Assembly (NCBI GenBank): GCA_973895155.1 | Contig: OZ316895.1 | Location: 3,224,001-3,288,000, forward strand | DNA: 64,000 nt | Direction of reading: 5' to 3' | Source: Marsupella aquatica | Lineage: Eukaryota; Marchantiophyta | Shown: positions 11,851 to 24,700 of the stretch, one piece after another | Numbering within the stretch: the first letter of the stretch is position 1 | How the letters are laid out: each line of letters begins with the position of its first letter | The notes under the pieces: generated by a model | The model's input: only the letters and a program-made list of their open reading frames with translations | Told to the model about the DNA's origin: nothing | The model's database searches: none | Translations under genes and position numbers: made by a program

Positions 11851-14800
11851 CTACCTCCACTTCACTGGCTTGCCGTGCGTCTCTCCGTTCACTGAAGTAT
11901 TTGTGCTTTGAATCATCGAGTCATTACCATTGTGCTCCCTGTAAGCCAGGCCTGTTCCCGACCTTTCTGATTTGATCGGACCATAGAAGCTCTTGTTCAG
12001 ACTGGAACGGACTTGAGATGAAATGCGGTTCGTTCTCGGAGAAGACTTGGCGCTCTCCAAACCACTTGGAATACCTGAAAGAGACTGCCTCTTTTTCACA
12101 ACAAAATCCTCTTTTTCAGTGTCTGGCCTCGACTTTGGGTTGCTCATCGATCTGGCTTTGGCGACGGCCGAGGCAGTAGGAGCCATATAGCTAGGAACAG
12201 AGCGCTCTCCATGTTCACCCTTGCCAGAAAAACTAGAATTAGAGTTCCGTTTCAGCAATTTTCCATTACTGGCACCGGACGACGGCGGAGTCGATATACT
12301 CTCCGAGTCTCGTGCAAGATCCAAATTGCCGTCATGGGGAATGAAGCCATCGTCCCCAACTGACCCATTCACATGTTCCTCAGCAGTTTCCACAGCAGCC
12401 TCTGGCTCGAGTTCCGCTTCAGGCTCGGGTTCTGCTTCTGGTTGGGGCTCCAGCTCTCCTTGTACAGGCTCGTCCGATGGTAAGGGCAATTCCTCAGGTG
12501 GAGAGGGTGATCCAATCGTGGGAGAGAAGGCTGAAGGAGGGGAAAATGGAGCTGTGGGAGAAGAGGGGATCGAAGAGGGTTCCACCAATGTACCGAGCAC
12601 CGGTGGGGAGGCGGTCGGCGGAGAAGATGGATCAGGATTCACAATCGAAGAGGTGGCCGGGACTACTTCTGGAGAAATAGCAGCTGGTGGTGGTGCTGGA
12701 CCAGGAGGAGCAGCTGAATCTTGGCCTGCTGGTGGAAGAACAACGTTCGGACCTGTGGTCTCTACTGTGGCTGGAGGTTGTGATGGGCTTGGTGCAGCCA
12801 ACGCAGAGGAATCAGAAATTGATCCCCACCGTCTTTTGGGATGGGATTTTGGTTTGCTCACAGGTTCCACAACCTCCGCATCACTTTTGAATAATTCCTT
12901 TCGCTCTACTGGGCTCTTAATTCCTCCTTTAGGACCGCTTTCTGGGCTCTTGACTGCATTTCTAGCCACACCGTCCGGACCTTTAGTCCCACCCTTCGAA
13001 ATGCTATCTGGGGTCTTGACTCCACCTTTAGAAACGCCTTCTGGACTCTTGGCTGCACTTTTGGAAACACCATCTGGGTTCTTGACTCCATTCTTCATGA
13101 CACCGTCAGGGCTCTTCACTCCAACTTTCGAAACACCATCTAGACTCTTCACAATACCCTTAGAAATATTCCTGTCCAGATCAAAGCTCGTTCTCGCTGA
13201 ATTTTTGGGAGGAGTTCTATCCAAATCCCCATTTGTCCTCGTTGGAGTCTTGGGGGCACTTTTGTCCACATCAACACTCGTCCTGGCTGCAATTTTTGGA
13301 ACAGTTCCGTCTTGACCAGGAGTTGCTCTGCCAACGCTTTTCGAACCACTTCTGTCGAGATCAATACTGGCCCTCGTGGCATTCTTTGGGGTACTTCCGA
13401 CCTCTCCAGCCTTGGGAGTTAATTTGAGATTCTTCTTGACGGTCTTCTCCGAAAACGTAGGTTCTGGGCTAAACCGAGTCTCCCAGGGGCGTGCAGACAT
13501 CCACCGCTCGAGCCAGCTCCATCCCCAATGTGGTTGATCCGGTTCACAGTCAATGTAAAGATTTTGCTTCGGAGACGACCTCCTCAGCTTCATGACAACC
13601 AACGAATTTCAAAATAGAGTCAAATTATAGTCGTTGTCAACACCAGAAAACCTGAATACTTCACTCTCCTACAACAAAATATCTGTCACCATCACGAGTC
13701 TTCATTTTCCTAGGTCCTCACGGGATTCCGAACTCAAAGAATCCACATAAGGCACAGTATGTCCAGAACCAATGGAACAACTTGCAAGGAAAAAAGGGTC
13801 TCTAGTTTCCTACCCTGCGAGTCAAGTATTTTAAGACGTACTTCTTTGACGAGCAAACTAGAACTTACCTGCTGTGAGAATGCATATGCCATGGCTCTCT
13901 CGCGCTTCCGAGCCCCCTCTTCCCTGCTATGGTTCTTTGCTTCTTGGTCCTTCAAAGTTGCAGTGCTAGCGTTCCAGTCATCCTACAAGACATGTAAAAA
14001 TTAGATCCTGTCCCCTGGACCAACCAACAAAACGGAAAATGACGTCCAAAATTCCATTCAGGACAGCAGACGAGTTCTGCAAAAGCAATCAATGTAATAC
14101 TTAGGTGCATTTACAAGAAATAGTGTCAATTTCCTTGGGTACCACACATTCAGATTTACCGGTACCAGATCCTTTGCATAATTTGCAATGAGCAAAAACG
14201 GGCAGTTCTCACAGATGAGAAAAACATCGCCAAACTTGTACATACCGTTTCTTTTCTATACTGTAGCTCGCGAGACTGAGAAATCTGGCGCATAACTGCT
14301 TGGCCTTCTTCGGACATACGCACTCTCCGAGCCCTGACTCGTGCCTGAACACGAACCAATGCCTGCATGCATCGCAACGTAATGGCTGCCTGACGCCGCA
14401 CAGTGTGCCCTCGTACCAATGCCTGCAACCTCACCAGGCCTTTCAAGGCTCTGAGAGCCCTCCGCGCCTAGCATTGGTAAACAAAGTAAGAAGGCATCCT
14501 GTATAGTGTAGAACTTAAAAAGAAGTATCAACCAGTCACATACAGTCGCAGGTCTATCATAAAAATAAGCAAGAAGTGAAGAAAGTGGCTGCTCTTCTTC
14601 AATTACCCAATCAATCTCTAGCGGCAACGTTTCTCATAAAATTGTACTTGACAACGGCCATTGTCCCAATCCACCTACACTTGCCATGAATAAGTCCATC
14701 CACATCGATAAGCAAAGACCACATCACAAAAGTCCGATAAGCAGCAGACTTTACCAAGTAACCCCGAAATGCGGTTTGGATTTTGATTGCCGCTGCCACC

Positions 14801-15518
14801 TCTGCGGGGCTGTAGACCCGGGCGACGGTGTCAGTTGTCGTGGAATCAGAAATTGAATCGTCCTTTGTGACAGTTTGGCCGTCACCTCCGTCGGTTTCAA
14901 CCAATGTTCGCTTAGTTGGGTCCTCCGGACTTTCAGCACTGTCCACCTTGCTAAGATCGTCCGCTAAAGGACGTTCACTGCTCTTTCTTCCAAAACTCCA
15001 CCTCCGCTTCGATGAGGTCTTCTTTTGCAAAGGGGTCTGTTCAGACAGACAAAACACATAGAAGATTTGCCCGACGGTCAGACACTCCAAAACGTCAAAA
15101 CATATCCAATGTCCTTTGCAAATCAACTATCGCAGAGGCGCTCTTCCAGGGTTCAAAGTTCTTCTCCGACACACTTGTGCAAAGTTTAGAATGTCAATTG
15201 AACGAGAGAGTTGCAGAATTTTTAGGCGACCAGACGTCTCAGGCATCCGGTGACAACGTGTGGCAAACTCAAGCATGGTCGTCACTGCTGCAATTCTAAG
15301 GATATCCAACGAATACCCTCGGCACCTTCACAGACTACCGGCTAGCTAGCATTGCCGCATTTTAACAAACTACAGTCAGCGCAAACGACTAACATTGGTC
15401 GAAAGCAAACCTCGTCTCCAGTAGCTTCTTTTAGTGGAGACTTCTCCTTCGAAGGAGATCTGAAGGCCTTCTTCACCGCCGTTTTCAGCCATTTCCCAGG
15501 CTTCACTGATTGTACCAT
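11851..15518 (-). CDS. IQD: IQ67-domain (IQD) calmodulin-binding scaffold protein
   Basis: Five exons on the minus strand: 15518-15411, 15036-14755, 14467-14246, 13982-13869 and 13587-11851, giving 820 aa; all four introns are phase 0. The N-terminus is basic ([20 protein letters not shown]). The IQ67 domain spans about 115-181 with [20 protein letters not shown] and [15 protein letters not shown]; the intron falls exactly after its 16th residue, a known hallmark of IQD genes. The conserved [11 protein letters not shown] motif is at 262-272. Then come two repeat arrays, a Pro-rich and Glu-Pro-rich middle, and a C-terminal DUF4005-like block from about 702 ([15 protein letters not shown]). The family binds calmodulin and links calcium signals to microtubules and membranes. 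The last acceptor (AAG) is weaker than usual but is the only one that keeps the family sequence. Confidence 0.93.
12904..13152 (-). repeat. 33-bp (11-residue) tandem repeat in the IQD coding exon
   Basis: About seven and a half units of an 11-residue motif of the form VKSPDGVSKGG (residues about 388-470). Units differ by point changes only, and the frame is kept throughout. The array is Lys/Ser/Pro-rich and predicted disordered. Confidence 0.88.
13168..13389 (-). repeat. Second degenerate repeat array in IQD exon 5
   Basis: Four looser units of the form PKxxARTSxDLDRS (residues about 309-382), spaced 14-30 residues apart, immediately before the 11-residue array. It is a different motif from that array, so two independent expansions sit side by side. 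Confidence 0.75.
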
Positions 15519-18500
15519 TGTTGCTATGCGCGAACTAGTTCAGTAAGGAATACACACTCCACGAGCCTGCAATGGCACAACCTCTCCAGCAGTGAGCAAT
15601 TTAGGAAACTCGACATAGATCCTTCTAGAGGCCTGAGAAGGTTGACAGGTAAGGGATCCCTCGAGTCCGAGGGATGTGCATTCCTCCCGATGTTACAAAT
15701 TCGCAAATGCCAGACACAGTTATCGCGTACAGAAGACAAGTCTTTCTAGACTTCCGGGGTAGGAAGCATTCCATCTGCGATCGTGGAGCAAGCCAAAACA
15801 GAATCCCCCAAACAGCCTACATCGTATCCTCTGTCACAGCCGCCACGGCACTAAAACCGTATGTCACTACACGGTCCTCGAGACATAAATCCTTCACAAG
15901 ACGACTGACATCATAACGACCCCTCGCGCTCCCCGACTTTGCTCAACTAAGGATTCACTAGGGGCAGACAAGGAAACTCCGCATAAATCCTCACGCTGGG
16001 CGGAGAGAATCCACGAACAAGGGGAAGACCTCTGTGCTCAGAATAACAAACAGCGCTTCAGGTAGAATGGATCGGCCCTACATCTAGGAGAGAAGAGCAC
16101 ATTGCATTACCATCGGACACCAGGGGAGTAACTCGATCTAAGCCTCTCGTACGAAGCAATACAAAGATTCTTCTCACTCTTATCAACGGAAAGCTACAAG
16201 ACTTCACAAGAGCTTACAACTTACCACCAAAGGACACTTCAGCGAGACAACTGCCTCCCACAAGAGAGGAACACACGTCTATTGGACCCGATACAGGTGG
16301 GCATACCACGCTACAATGCCGTCAGTCAGGGGATATAGACTGGCCGTTATGAGCATCGACTCCTTGACGAGATGAGTTTTAACTGTAGAAATGAGAACAG
16401 CTTATGAAATCAAAAAAGGCTCTGGCCGCTCCATGCAGCGGCAGAAGTAAGAGAGGATGCTCTTCTCCTGCCCCGCTCCCGCAGTGGAAACTCAACAACA
16501 AGGTAACCGAAGGTCAATACTACTCCTGCTAGCGAGAGAGCTGGTTTCAAGTCTCACTATCACCTCCCGTCGGGAATGCGGGATTTCCCTGGGAAACATC
16601 ACATTGCTGCAATCAACAATTGTGGAACATGATCGAAGAACATGGTCGAAACACAAGACAGTCCTTTCCTCTGGAGAAACTGCTAATCGGACTAACAGTG
16701 TTGACAATGATTGCGGACGCTTGTATCTACCATTGACGATATTGAGACTTCCTGTGAGGGTGCTCATGTATACCATCGACGTTGGTAAGAATATCTGTGC
16801 TGTGGGTTCCTGTAAATGCTTACATTTGCCGTTGAGAGCTCGGAGAGGGCTACCGCCCGGAGAATACTTCCAGCAACACTCAGACGGGGCTTCCACGGCC
16901 GTGTAGGCAGAAGACCATCGGAACCGCAAAGTGCAGGAAAGCACCACAAAAGCCGATTGGCATTGATCCTCTGCGGAACACTATCTTCGACATTGAGTGA
17001 TAGACGATTGCACAATGACAACCCTGCTTGATAGCGCAGAAGTGGAGTGGTCCGAGTGGAAGGGAGAGAGGACCCTGTTCCCTGTCCAGTTCAATGCAGC
17101 TAGCTCTTCGTCCAGGTAATGACAATTACTCTCCGCAAACCTTTTCGTGCTGCTGGCTGTTCCACACTACCAAACAAGGCACACCATTGCAACCTGGTGG
17201 AGAAGGGATGTGGCAGCATAACACACTAGAGAGCCTGACGCATTAATGACGATCCTCTCCTCCACAGTGGCAACGGTACACCCTCCTACTACAATACAGT
17301 CTGGAATCAATCCACAGGGCTCACGAGACGATCAAAGCTTCCGTAGTCACTGCCTTCAGCACTGCATGCCCCTCCCCCCTCTCGCCCTCTCGGTAAAATC
17401 CGCCTTTAAACTCATCAAGTCCTACCACCACTTTGGGACCAGCAGTGCCTTTCAAATTCAAGGAAAAATGACTTCCTGACAGGTAAATAACGCTGCTGCC
17501 ATCAGCTAAAGGTGGATGAAGAGGGCCAAAGATGCTGACTGGAGTAGAAAACCAAGTTCCAAACCCAGTCTCATGGATCCAGAAACAGAACTTACTCCGC
17601 ACTGGGCAAGTAAAGTCGCTAGCACTGTGCACACAATGCCACTCTGACAATCTAATCGACGCCCATCACGGGAAAAAGGATGATGACGAACTCTCTTTCT
17701 CTCTCTTGGTGGTGGCGGTAGTGATGGATCCTTTCTTAACATCATTCTGCAGCGGCCATTTCGGTGAAGCAGGCCAAACTCTTTCTATAGCAAGTTACTC
17801 ATCTAACAGCAGAGGAGGGCAAACATCCACCAACTCCCCAGTCCCAGGCGAAAACGTTTTACGCCCTACCTACAGCCTTCTTCCATCATCCGCCTCAAAA
17901 GCGTCCCAGCCACTAAGTTGCTGTACTGTACCAGTTGTTGGATCGAATTCCGTACTCGGGACGCGGTGCTCCCAAAGCTCGGACCGTGACCAAAAGATTT
18001 CCTCTCTCTCGGCGGTTTCATGTCAATCTGTTGTTTAATTAGCCCTCACACTCCCTCACAGCACCAACACGGCAACACGAGATGCAGCTCGGCTAGTCGG
18101 CTCTCTCCTCCTGCTCATGTCAGAATCGGGAACAACAATCGAGATCCTGCAGTCAATCAGCCACACTCCGTCACTCCCCAACTTTTTTACCATTATTAAA
18201 TCAATGTTTCGCTCCGCCTTCCTCCCGGAGAACTCCTTTCGCTTCGTCCCAAACTCCAAAAGCTTTCGCCCACGCCATTGTTTCTTCTCCATCCCTTGGT
18301 CTGCTGTTTGTTCGTTGGTACTCCACCACTAATCAATCCTCCTCGCTGCTGTTTTGTTGTCACTCCCACGACTGTACTGATAGTGTCGCTCCGTCAAGAG
18401 TCAGAATCATGTCCCTCTAAAAACTTTAGGGCCGAACGACCTGTCAGAAGGGCTTTCGATCGACACCGTTACATCTCTTGCCAAACTGGCAGAGGAAGGC

Positions 18501-18780
18501 CGATCCGGCCGTCCCTCCTGGACTCGATTTGTCCCGTAGTGGGGCGTCTAAGGGCCACGCCACCACGCCCGTGGATTTAGCAGCCATCGCTCTCTCTCTG
18601 TCCCATCCTGGCAGCTCTGTCCCTTCTCCACATGCCCAACGGCTTCAGTCTGCAGCAGGGACCGCATTGGCGTGGAAAATACCGTTCCCGGAGAATCCGG
18701 AATTGCAGGTCACCCGGAATACCAGAGTGATATGCAGTCCAGAGAGCTGGCGTGTGTTTTCCTTAATAATTAATTAATTA
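15519..18780. other. IQD upstream region, probable promoter and 5' leader
   Basis: 3.2 kb upstream of the IQD start codon (minus strand). Many short open frames on both strands, none with recognisable family features, consistent with GC-moderate leader, possible 5' UTR introns and promoter. An AT-rich TTAATTAATTAATTA run lies at about 18765-18781. I cannot place the transcription start. Confidence 0.5.
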
Positions 18781-21700
18781 ACGAAACGAGGAAGCGTTGG
18801 TGCCCGGTGTGAGGTTCCATGAGGCCATACTCCCATCCCCTCGCAAGAGGTTCGCCATTGGATAGCCGCTTTTTGGCCAGATTGGGAACAGGTAGAGTGG
18901 GAGATAAAAGCTCATTTAAGGACCATAGTTGCCACTTCCCCTGATATTAAAATTAATTCAAGTAGGAATTGACCTCTGATGGACTTTAAGTTTTCTAAAA
19001 TGCTCAGATAGACTTCTTCAACCTGAACAGATTGCAATACATATGACCCTAATGAATGAAATGTGACAAGAAAACAAGACAAATATTTCTGAAATTTTGT
19101 AGGTCTGGATGAAATTTGACTCTATTAGGCTCATTGGAAAGACCTTTCCCAAGATGAACCCAAAGAACCCTGATTCCGTTGGATGTAGAGGATACAATGA
19201 ATGTCGAGTTAGCTGTTCAAAAACTTTGGATGTTGATAAAGGGTCAAATTAGCTGCTCAAACACTTTTAGTTTGTTGAGAACCTTTTGAAAATGATAAAG
19301 ATGTCACTGAGTTCAGGTTTAAAATATGTCACGGTTCATGGGAGTTAGGTTAGGTCCATGGGAGCATTATTTTGATATTTATTTCCAGGGCCATTTTTGG
19401 TACAACAGTCATTTTTGGCCATAAATACCAAAAAGAACTGGCAACCTGAAGTTGATACATCAAGAGGTGGGGACGAGGGTCCCAAGATATGACCCTTTTG
19501 GCCCCTAATACTCATTCCATATCGCCTAATCCTGGTAGCAAACTCTAACAAGTCGACTGACACTCCACTCATATTTGGTGTTCAGCCTTTCCCAAAAAGC
19601 TTTGGTCAGGGACCTACAGTAGTATCTGATTTCCAATTTTCTGTGTATAAAATCACCAGATCCATGTCAGTGAGGGGTTTTGGCGATAGTTTAATATCTT
19701 TTTCTATTATATCACCAGGCCCACTTCCAAGAGATTCTCTGATTCTATTTTTCCTCGTATTAAATCGCCAGACGCATTTGAGAAATGGTATTGCCAAAAA
19801 GAAAAAAGCTGGCCCCACGGTATTCTTCACTTTATGTTATGGCCCCCTCCCTTCAAAGGCAGGCAGCCGGACTGACGAGCATTGTTCTGCGTGCACAAAA
19901 GTAGGGTGTACGGTGGTGCGGCCGGCGCAAATGGACCCTGGAAGAGAATATTTACGCATCGTTCGATCTCAGCTCTCTACTGTTGAGCTACGGATTGGGC
20001 TTCCCTCGCTCCATCGTGATACGGTACGGTACATGTACGGTTGGGCTAAACCATACGGTGTCTGGAGAGGTTGACACTCTGGTTCAAGCCAAACTACAGC
20101 AACGACTCTCTACTTCAAACCTCTCGGTTTCGATTATGGCCATAGTCACATGTTTTTCCTCCCAGTTTGGCCTTGACAGGCTAATCAGGGGTCTGGACCC
20201 CGTCACCCGTCACTCCGGACACCCGCCCGATAATGATCCTGACCCTGCCCCGACCGGTCCATGGTTTGCTAATCCGGGGGAGTCCAGGGGAGGGCCGGGA
20301 AGGGGTTTCGGGAGAATTAGGGACTGGCTGGGGAATAAACAGAAATATGTGTCATTTTGGTCCCTTTTGGAGCTGTAATGTGATGGGTTAAGTTGGGCAA
20401 CAGGTAAACTTGAACTTCAGCTCAAACCGGGGTTTTCCTGGAACCAAAGTGGCGGACTCTCGCTAATAGGTGGTCCCGTAGGTGGTCTGCCATTTGAGAT
20501 GGTTCTGGTGATAGTAACACATGTTTTTGTGGTACTAAAGTGGCCGACTTGCAAATAGGTGGTCTACCATTTGAGACCAATATCTGAAACTCATACTTTT
20601 GGGCTCGGGATCCATTTGTGGCCCTTTAGGTTGAGACGCCTTAGGTGAACCATAGCTCTTCTTCCCAGTTTCGTCTCTCTTGCTGTCTCTGTTTCCTTTG
20701 TTAACTTTCTTGTTCTCAGATTTGGCCAAACCAGTTTTGTGACCAAACCTACTTGGTCAAATGGTAGGCTGAACAATATTTCAAATATGGTCTGAGCCAT
20801 TTGCTACAATACTGTTGGGGACAATACTCTCTAGTTCCAGTTTTTGGGCCCCATCACTTCAACTAAACTTTATTCAGTCAATTATTAACCTGGCCATGAT
20901 GACAGCTATGTGGTCACAAAACGATGAGCTAATATCTAAAGTTCGGATGGTGTTGACAATAGGTCATCATAGTTATCTGGTCACATTAAGATGAGCTACT
21001 ACCTAGAGTTCACACATGATGTTGACAATAGGTTCCTAGAATATATTGGAGAGCCATTGTAGCTCGAGTTCACATGGTTTTTGACAATAGGTTCCAAGAA
21101 CGTGTTCTAGGGGCAATTTCAGGCCCCAATCCCAGCCCCAATAACAACACCAAACTAAAGTTCAGCTAGTCAATTATCAAGTTGCCCCATTTGCATGTGA
21201 GTTTTCTTCACCGCACACTAATGCTAACCCAAGATGGCATGTGATTGGTCTCAGGACACACAGAGACTCGTCATTTGTGGAAGCTACACCCCGTGATCAC
21301 AAAAATGGGGGAATGAGGAGGACCAAAACATTGTAGTTTTTGCTCAGAGACAGTAATAGATACCCACATCTGGTGAGTGTTAGACAAGGGCACTTGGTCC
21401 AGGGTGAAGGTATGATGGGAGGGGGTTAGCACAAATCTATATGAATGACAACTTAACCAACTAGACCAGAGTAACCTTATATGAAAACTATGGGATATGT
21501 TTACATACTATAAAAACAATTGCAATCTTGTAAATTGGAACATCTTAGTGGGAATGTAGTTAAAACTGTTTTTGTTTTTTCATGAAAATTCCTGCACTTC
21601 TAGTAAGGATTCTGCCGTGTCCAACACACTAACCTGCCTGAGACAATTTGGAGCAGAACCTATTTGGCATGGAGAAACAAAAATGGTAGTATTATTTGTG

Positions 21701-24700
21701 CAATTTTTTTTTGAAAAAAACTCTTGGCCCTGTGCACAAAGATGTGACTCTCCAAAACTGGTGCGCTAGGAAATTAATCCAGAAACGGGAGGAAATCAAA
21801 TTCCAGACACACTAGCCTGAAAAACTTAATATGAGGAGACATTCCATGCAAAGGCCATGAATACATGTTTTGGCCAGGTGCAAGCAAACTACCAAAACAT
21901 TAGACTGGAGAAGTTTTTTGCTCCTAAATCTTTTAATGGTCAATTGCCAAAGTCTCCACATGGACCCGGAAATCCCAGAGAATAAAAACCAAGAATGAAA
22001 ACGATTAGATCGGAACATTCCACGTCCAAAAAATAATTTGTTTCTCGTTTTGTGACTATTCGTCAATGTGAATTAAATGTAACATTGCACTGCAAAGTAC
22101 TGTAATTCATGGCTTAGCTACCATTCTCAGGTGTCATCCATCGCCTCTAACATCCAACACTAAGTAAGAGCTCCATGCAACTTACCACGCTTAGAGGGAC
22201 ATGCCAGTCCTACAATAGATTGCAATGTAATTAGATTGGTCAAATAAATCCTTTTGACCTCATCGCCGACCAACAGAGGAGTAATAATGCATTTCAACAA
22301 TTCCTGAAAGCCCGTGACTGTCGTTTAAGTGGTTTCCTTGTTTTCAGTGAGATCCTACCTCAAAAGAAGCCAAAGAATCCGTTCATTGCGGCCATGCTCA
22401 TCATATTTTCCTGTGCCTTTTGCCTTTTTTTAGGAAGGTTTAGGTGTACCTCATGAACTCAAACGAAGAAGTTGCTATTCCCGCCAGGACGTCAAATAGT
22501 CCGGAAAGGATCACGACTTCACGAGGGTCCTTTTTTTCAATTCAAATAATAAGTTCCCCCCAAAACCATGGGCCCAAATTGTTTTTCATTGCGAATCTTC
22601 TACCAAATCTTTTGACCAAGGTAGTAGGATAAGTTGGTACTTGGTAGTACGTCAAAGGGTTTCCTCAAAAATAGAAGAAGAAGGTTCGCTTTTCAAGCAT
22701 TATAAAGGTGGAGGAAATCTCCAAAAGACTAGAGGAACTTGTATGATCAATGGGAGACCCATTATCGTCTAGCTCGTTATTTGTTTCAGACAAGGGACGC
22801 AAATACCAACAAAATAAATTGTGGAAGAAAATGTACACCTCTAAGAAGAGGCACCAGCCAATGCAGCTGGGTGGACGGCAAGAGAGGAGGAAAGGAAAGG
22901 AAAAAAGGAAATGGGAAGCAGACAAACACGCATGAGGGATCACTGGCAACAAAACCAGCTCTATTTTGGCATTGGTCTGTGATTAAGATTCCACACAAGA
23001 GTAGTACCTCAAGAAATTGTCAACTAGAAGGGTCTTCATTTGAAAAGGAAAAACAAAACGTTTGTCCCTAAACATGTCACCAACATAATCGACGACCTGC
23101 TGCAGAGTCTTCTCTCACCCATAAGCACAATTGTCAAAACTTCTATGGAAGCTAGAAGAAATAGCTACATAGAGTAGGGCAACCCACGTTGAACAACTTT
23201 CCTCCACGTCTTCATTTCTAGCTGCTGGATGACACAAATGAAGAGTTTCACGTGCCACTCTGACCTCCAAACAGTCTACAAGTTTACATCTGCTAAGGCA
23301 CCTTGCAAACAAGTCTCCACCAAACTGCAGGATTTTGTCAAAACTTATACCGAGCAAAGAGCCAACCAACCACCTGTCCAAACATAGTATTAATTTTGAC
23401 CTGATTTCTCTAAGTCCTACCTCAACAAAGAAGACATTCAGGGAAAAGGTCTTCAGGTTGCCAGAAGCAGAACTGATCCCTGCCCCCATTTGCCAGCATT
23501 TATGAGGGGAGGGGACAATGCAACCAGGGTTGCCGCCCCTACTTGCCATCCTCCTCACAGGCTATGGAGGAGACTCTCTCCACCATTATAGTGCCCAACT
23601 GCCACTTGAAGAAGAAAAAATTGAAATATGTCCTTTGTCTTCTTGCTCTTGCTCTCCAAATTCAGACTCAAGGTTGTGGAGAGGTCACCCCACCACCCTC
23701 TAATGAGAAAATTCTATGTCCATTTATGACAGCTACTATACCGACTATATTACCTATCGCAGATTAGGAATATTGTGGATCAGTGTTGTCCAAAAGTATC
23801 GTTGTAAATAGAGATCGTGGCAGGAGGAATAATGTGAACCCAAGTGTTCCCAAAACTTACTACCATAAAAACATCACCACGAAGGCTCACCAGAAAGCCC
23901 TGCCATTGTGAGTTTAGCAAGCTGGCTTGGCAAGCAGAGTGTCTGGGGTCGTGAAGGGCTGATGACCTTCCTCACCCATCCGGCGTTTCTGAGCTAAACC
24001 ATCTCTGGACTCGCCGCTGCAAACATTGATCAAAACAAAGAAAATCGATCACAATTTCAATCGGTCTATTTGGCCTGTATCCCTCGAGGTTCTGGAGTGC
24101 AAGACTGCCTGCCTCAGTTGGGTAAAAATGCTGGGCTATGCTGTCCGTGTGCACTGACCGAGGCAAGAGTGGGGGTTCCAACACTGGATCCGCAGGCCGG
24201 TCCCGCTACACTCCCTCCAAGCCGGGCCCGACAAGGAACAGTTGAGAGTGCTCTAAGGGGGGACACTTGCCCAAAAACACAAATTAAAAAACACAACTCT
24301 AACAACCAGCCAACCAGCCGAACCAGGCCTTGTTCACCGCACTATCTTCCCTGGTCTTGAGTGTGCGCTTTTAAGGCCCCACATAGCCGTTCAAACGGCT
24401 TCCCTGAGTTGAGAGCACCCGAGGCAAGAAATCCAATCCAAGCGGTCCAGTAGGTTTGGCCCCTGTAGTTTTGGGGTTTGGGGAATTGGGGAGGACGAGA
24501 ATTGACATATGGTGATATGGGGAACAGTCACTGTAGTCTTTGGTCGATGAGGTACGAAAGTTGGATGAATATATTAAGGCGCAATTATAAGGTTATGAAA
24601 GTCTTTCCCCCACAGATATAATGTTTTATTCAACCTTTCAACGTTTTCTTTCCTGAACTATATTGCACCATAATGATTGCCACGAGTGGTATCGGCTTAC

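Noticed and set aside
12221-13315. 364-codon open frame on the plus strand inside the IQD gene
   Set aside because: It is antisense to the repetitive, Ser/Pro/Gly-biased coding exon of IQD; the codon bias of the repeats keeps the other strand open. No domain is seen.
16457-18038. Open frames of 149 and 168 codons upstream of IQD
   Set aside because: Similar-length frames occur on both strands here and none shows a conserved motif; treated as leader or promoter sequence.
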